DNA of 64,000 nt from Tenebrio molitor (lineage: Eukaryota > Arthropoda > Insecta > Coleoptera > Tenebrionidae), in assembly GCF_963966145.1 (NCBI RefSeq), contig NC_091046.1:39618001-39682000 (forward strand). Direction: 5' to 3'. The position numbers were made by a program, and so were the translations under genes. Shown piece after piece: positions 59,081 through 64,000 of the stretch. The notes under the pieces were generated by a model. That model was not told where the DNA came from, made no database searches, and was given only the letters and a program-made list of their open reading frames with translations. Within the stretch, counting starts at the first letter, position 1. Each line of letters starts with the position of its first letter.

Positions 59081-61892
59081 ACCTGTTCTTTACATCATTA
59101 AATTTCTGTTTTATAACTGACAATATACTTTCGATTTTGGTGTTTTCTTCACTATCTTCACCCCATCGAAATCAATTGATCATCAAGCATCTGAGTATTG
59201 CTTTTCTTGAGGTAGGTACTTACTTTTGCAAAGAATTTTCTTGACGTTCGCACACGATGCTCGATTTACTTTCACTTGGCCCTATGTGCAGAAAGTTCGC
59301 CGGTCTATGCTTCCAGATTAATAACCAGATACCACTACAACTAGAACTAGAAAATGTCAGTTTGTAAATTCAGATTAGGATATCTTTAAAATAAGCTCAG
59401 TATGTGTTGATTCCCTGTTGGATCCACAAAGTGCCAAATGTTGAGATATATTTCGATATGCTGATCTTGATCAACGTCTTCTGATATACGAGTACAATTT
59501 ACTAATCTGAGTTATTACAGTTTATGTTTTCTGAAAGGTATCTTACCTTTTATGAAATTAAAATTGTTGTCTAACTCAAAAGTGCCCTAAATTTATTCAG
59601 ACACTTAAGAAATTGTAAAACCAATATTTAACATTTTCCGGTTATTAGCTTTACAGAGAATTACTAAAAGGAAAGGTTGTCCTGATTCTGATGTTGTGTC
59701 CTTATGACGTCGAGAATTATTTTTCATGTACCCTGTGAAGTTCCACAATGGCACTGTCAATTATCACTACTGTAACGATCGTTTAGTCTGGTGTGGTGAG
59801 ATGAAAAGTACATTTGCTTAATTAAAGGAAAACTGGATACGATTCTGTCAGGAAGTTTTCGATGAACACAATTCTTGGAGAGAATATATCGCCTTCTGGA
59901 AGGAACCAAGCCCCATGCACATACGAAATGGGATTCAAAAACGCAATGGTTTCCATCTACGAAGTATTTTCGAGGTTTCGTTCATCTTCTACTTCGGGAG
60001 AGCGGCACATATGTAAAGTTGACACGCTCTTGGACCATTTCGGATTGTTTGCGTTTCTGTGGAAATGTTGGACGATAGCATGGAAGATGTAACTTCACCA
60101 CCAATTTTGAGAATTGGGGCTTTGAATATCGGAGAACAAGATACATGTTGCAGAAAGTTGCTTATTTTATCTTAGCATTTCTTATTGTGGAATTCTTATG
60201 GAAGAATTTGTTTTCCTTGCTTCTTTTTCAACATATCAACACAACAAGTCGCAGCCCGACGATGACGAAAAGAATTCTTCCGGGAAAAGTTGAAGCCAAC
60301 TAGACAACAACCTGGAGATTCAAGATTAACCCCATCAAATCCATCAGCATCCTGATGACGTCGTCGATCGACATCAAACGGTGGCAACTTCCGTCACGAG
60401 ACACTCCACTTCAACGAACAAGCGATCTCCAAGAGCCCTCAACCAGATACCTGGGAGTATTCCGATTCTCGGACATACATCCGAGCAAATGTCTCCACCA
60501 AGTCACCCACCTCACCCGCATAGAAAACCGCAATGGCCATTTTCAGGAAAGATACAGCTTCCGAACCATGAACAGCAATACAATAACCAAATTGCTATTC
60601 AAATATCCTCCACACATCCTTCAAATAGTTTACAAGCCCATCTAGACCCAGGATTACCAAGGCCCCAGGGCCAGGGATCCTCAGACACCATGATTCTCTT
60701 TCAGCCATTTTATTCAGATACCACCGCTCAGGAGGACCCAAGAAGAAAAGCACCCAAATCAAACTAAAGAAGAAACATTAAATATTTTTATTTAGGTTTT
60801 AATTTTTTCCCAATGAATGTACTCTTAATGTAAATGCACTATTACTTGATAGTAATATCGGTAATAATGTATGTACTCCGGCAAAATTGCCGTGCCGCCG
60901 GGTGGTGGAGGGAGATAATTATTAGTCACAAATGGCAAAACCAAAACAATGTGCCATCAGAGTTATACAGGACCTTTCATAACTCGCCCCCCAGAGACAA
61001 CTGACACGTGCCGACGACAATAGGTTGCCAAAAAAGACAATAAATTACTGCTGCTTGCATATAGAGTTATTTTTTGAAGTGAAACTTTTTATGGGAGGGT
61101 CTTGAAATTCTGATCGGCAACCTTTTTGTGTGACGAAAAGTGGTGGGGGTAAACACTGTCTCGCACAACGGTTGCGCCAATATTTCCATCTCACTTAAGG
61201 CGATGTCACTCGACCCGTTTCTGCCTAGTTTTTAGTGTATTTCAAATCAAAATTACGGCGATACGGTTTGAGCTACGAATTTCAGTTTTTTTTATGTGAA
61301 AGTTTAACGTATAATAATGTTCCGTAACTTATTCATATCTGCAATAAGCGTCTGTTTTCCTGCAAAAAAAAATTTGAAAAACGTGAAAATAACGATTACT
61401 TTGACTACATAATTTATGCAGAAGTACTGAAGTATTTGTGATTTTAACAAGTTAGGGAACATTTTGTAACTTTTTACTAAGATTTCTTGAAATAAAAAAT
61501 CAAATATATTTTTAATTAGCTTTACAATTTTGTGTTAAAAATCACCAAGTTTAAGAGGAGATTTCGTTACTAGAGATTCACCATCCTTCATTTTCTTTCT
61601 CACTTTCTCCTTCATCCCTCTCGGTGCGATCGGAAGTGAGCCAGGGTGTTGGACTTTGGACTGGCGGCACTTTCGCACTTTATGGACAGACATGTGTAAA
61701 CGATTATTTTGAAATTTACCAGATCGAGAACGGACACCACCCACCATGAATATTAATATTTTTATTTTCGTCTTCAAGCCCAATTCAACTTCAACCGTTT
61801 TCATTGAATGTTGTAATTTTCAGTTTGCTGATTTGTAGTGTTGTTTTTGTTTGTGTTGTTATATATAAAACTATAAAAAAGTGCTCTTTGCG
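59081..61892. other. Intergenic stretch with unassigned open frames
   Basis: The first 130 bp continue the CAP copy 3 3' flank. The longest frame, at 60381-60767, could encode a 128-residue Pro/Ser/His-rich polypeptide (SPPSHPPHPHRKPQWPF); an overlapping frame at 60355-60645 and one at 59862-60092 are of similar size. None matches a family I recognise. The locally higher GC could mean an eroded retrotransposon ORF1 or an unrelated exon. A frame at 61535-61804 on the minus strand is Lys/Arg-rich with no recognisable motif. Confidence 0.25.
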
Positions 61893-63209
61893 ATGGGTAA
61901 AACATCTAAAATTCCACTTTCCAAACCAAGGAAAAGTAGACGAAAAATGGGCAAATTATTTAGGTAATAAGGTGTCACAAATAAAACGAAAATCTAATAT
62001 TAAAAGCTTTTCATATTATGTATTATAGAAACCACTGTTTGCAAAGAAAAAATTTGTTCGAAGAAAATAAAGGTCTAACCGCCAGTACTTCTACATCTCT
62101 AATTTCTCCTCAAAGACAATATGACACTTTTCGGACAGCGGATACTTCATGTTATGATAAAAAATATTGCTTTGAAAGCGACGAAAACGAAAAAGAAATT
62201 GGTAATGATTTTGAAAAGAAAAATGACAATTATATAAGGCATTACATATATTTTAATTAAACGTTAATACTCGTAGTTGTAATTTGATCATTATTATATT
62301 TTCAGAACAGAAAATGAAAAAGTGGAAGGTAGACGCCTAATAAATGTATCCCATTTTTTTGAACAATGCATGTCTTTTCCTCACTGCGGCTTATTTTCTT
62401 GTTCATCAAAACATGTAAAGTTAGTTAAAGAAGTAAGAAAAGGTTTCATTTCGAAATTTGTTTTGCAATGTACAGTGTGTAAAGTTGAACATATGGTGGA
62501 GAGTGATAAAAATGACGGCAAACTGAATGCTAATGGTGCTGCAGTCATGGGAACTATAAATGTTGGTTGTGGATTTTCTCAATTAAATGAATTAGCAGGT
62601 TGTCTGAATATGCCGGGTATGTCATATAATCTATACCAGAAAATTGAGAACAATCTGAATGAAATCTTTGAAGAAGAGTGTTGGCAGTCAATGATAGAGG
62701 CTGGTAGAGAAGAAGCGAAAATAGCAATAGAATCTGGCAATGTAGACGAAAATAATGTACCACTTATCACTGTTATTGCGGATGGCGCATGGTGTAAAAG
62801 ATCCTATCGAACTAATTATAATGCAAAATCTGGAGCAGCTTGCATAGTCGGTGAAAAACCAGGAAAAATTCTCTTCTTGGGAATACGTAATAAGTACTGT
62901 GCTATGTGCAGTAAAAATCAAGAAAAATCCCATTTATGTTTCAAAAATTGGGACGGATCAAGTTCGGCCATGGAGAGTGACATTATTTTAGAAGGATATA
63001 AACTTAGTATGGAAATGCATGGAGTAAAGTATGCATTTCTTGTAGGTGATGGTGATTCTAGTGTATACAAAAAAATTCTAGAATCAAAACCTTACGGTAC
63101 TTTTATGGTACAGAAAATAGAGTGTGCAAATCATCTTCTAAGAAATTATGCCGGAGTACATACCGGGTGGGGCATCGTATACGCGCACGTGAGAAATCGC
63201 GACTTCTAA
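61893..63209 (+). pseudogene. Mutator-like (Phantom-type) transposase, 3'-truncated by a MITE
   Basis: Proposed exons: 61893-61963 (MGKTSKIPLSKPRKSRRK start, donor GTAATA), 62029-62201 (acidic linker, donor GTAATG), and from 62311 (or 62306) onward. The third exon reads GRRLINVSHFFEQ, CTVCKVEH, NVGCGFSQLNELAGCLNMPG, ITVIADGAWCKRSYRTNYNA, SGAACIVGEKPGKILFLGIR, NKYCAMC, LCFKNWDGSSSAMESDII, FLVGDGDSSVYKKI, IECANHLLRNYAG. This is the arrangement of the Mutator-like transposase domain of Phantom-type elements; ADGAW and VGDGDSS carry likely catalytic Asp residues. The open frame then enters a MITE and stops at 63209. Beyond the MITE no transposase sequence resumes, so roughly the last third is gone. 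Exon joins before 62311 are inferred. Confidence 0.72.
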
Positions 63210-63518
63210 TTAAATAAAATTATCGAAATTTTTCAGACTTACCTGGCTATTGGTAAGGTACATTTCATATTTTTTTGATAATTTTTCACTTACAAACAAA
63301 GCCAAAAAAAAATTAAAATGTAAATTTCAACCAAAAAGTCAAATTCTGATTTTTATACTAACCTACCCAGATTCACTTCCTATAATGATTTACGAAAAAA
63401 ATTTAAACAATTCTCAAATATACCTTATCAATAATTAGTCAGGTATATAAAATTTCGCCAATTTTATTTAATTAGAAGTCGCGATTTCTGGCGTGCGCGT
63501 ATACGATGCCCCACCCGG
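63163..63518. mobile_element. 356-bp TA-flanked MITE inside the Mutator relic
   Basis: The inverted repeats are about 65 bp with a few mismatches. They start CCGGGTGGGGCATCGTATAC and continue through AAATCGCGACTTCTAATTAA. TA lies at 63161-63162 and 63519-63520. The short interior is AT-rich and non-coding. It supplies the last residues (HTGWGIVYAHVRNRDF) of the transposase open frame, which are therefore not transposase. Confidence 0.85.
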
Positions 63519-63571
63519 TACACTATTACGGATATTACTACCAAGTAATAGTGCAGTGCTAATCAACATAA

Positions 63572-64000
63572 TTACCGGCGTCTCGCCTCCACATTTTGAC
63601 TTTGTTGTGTTTTATTATGTTCTGTGTCAATGTTAAGGAACTTCCTTACGATGTGACATGAGTATAATAATATACCTTTTTGAATTTCAACTACCAATGT
63701 GTTCCCTAAATCCAGAATTTTTAAATTTTTAAAAAGAGATTGCGCTACTATTCCCGTAGCTGAAATTATAAGTGGTAAAATCGCAATTTTTTCTAAACAC
63801 CAAAGATTTCTTATAGCAACGGAGAGCTCTAAATATTTATTAATTTTTGTGTTAGATGTCTGTGTTATATTATGTGAATTTGGAACAGTTATAATATCTA
63901 AAAGATATCCTTGCTTTTGTTGTTTATTTAAAATAATAATGTCTGGTCTGTTATGAATGCCAGTTAAAACTGTTCCATCAAAATATAATTTGTAATTGAT
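63572..64000 (-). pseudogene. C-terminal part of an RLE-type (R2-like) LINE polyprotein, cut by window edge
   Basis: One uninterrupted minus-strand frame of 143 codons reaches a stop at 63572-63574. It reads YFDGTVLTGIHNRPDIIILN, YLLDIITVPNSHNI, TKINKYLELSVAIRNLWCLE, KIAILPLIISATGIVAQSL and HIVRKFL. The RPD-x14-D spacing fits the restriction-like endonuclease of R2-type LINEs, and the following INKYLEL...LW...P..ISATG order is the usual tail of that domain. The rest of the element would lie beyond 64000. No frame damage is visible in this part, so it could belong to an intact copy. Confidence 0.6.

Noticed and set aside
60381..60767. 128-codon Pro/Ser/His-rich frame
   Set aside because: Low-complexity composition, a competing overlapping frame and no recognised domain. 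Kept only as a note in the intergenic entry.
62554..62933. Minus-strand frames across the Mutator gene
   Set aside because: Antisense shadows of the + strand transposase exon.

Overview
The window is AT-rich insect genomic DNA, most likely from a beetle. Three things suggest this: GT-AG introns of 55-340 bp, insect venom-allergen-5-like CAP genes, and an interstitial tract of the pentamer TCAGG (read as CCTGA on the + strand at 16579-16621), the telomere motif known from Tribolium and related beetles. The species cannot be named from the sequence alone.

Region 1 (1-47.8 kb) has no convincing host protein-coding gene apart from one very tentative Ras-like P-loop exon at 15427-15511. It is a gene desert or a giant intron filled with small inverted-repeat elements: a 236-bp-arm foldback at 6219-6722, a TA-flanked mariner derivative at 20287-21147, a 371-bp TIR element at 29875-30245, two copies of a short TIR family at 1533 and 25745, and several near-perfect palindromes. 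Decayed transposase relics lie at 18304 (hAT/ZMYM1-like), 20649, 26500 and 40083 (Tc1/mariner types), with a 5'-truncated LINE at 42674.

Region 2 (47.8-59.1 kb) is a recently duplicated cluster of three two-exon CAP-superfamily genes (+, -, +). Each has a signal peptide, an N-terminal Cys-rich segment, a CAP domain and a hydrophobic C-terminus like a GPI-anchor signal. Flanking sequence is shared between copies, including a jockey-type LINE relic, and points to at least one lost gene at about 47.8 kb. Inside the cluster is a nest: a TA-flanked MITE (50944-53901) split by a structurally complete hAT transposon (51040-53744). The hAT has 21-bp perfect TIRs, an identical 8-bp target duplication CCTATCAT, and a five-exon 486-residue transposase with all three catalytic acidic positions.

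Region 3 (59.1-64 kb) ends in more mobile DNA: a three-exon Mutator-like (Phantom-type) transposase gene whose 3' end runs into a 356-bp TA-flanked MITE, and on the opposite strand the C-terminal part of an RLE-type (R2-like) LINE.

No CRISPR array, rRNA or intact tRNA was seen. The host function in the window is secreted, probably membrane-anchored CAP proteins; almost everything else recognisable is layered transposon insertion.
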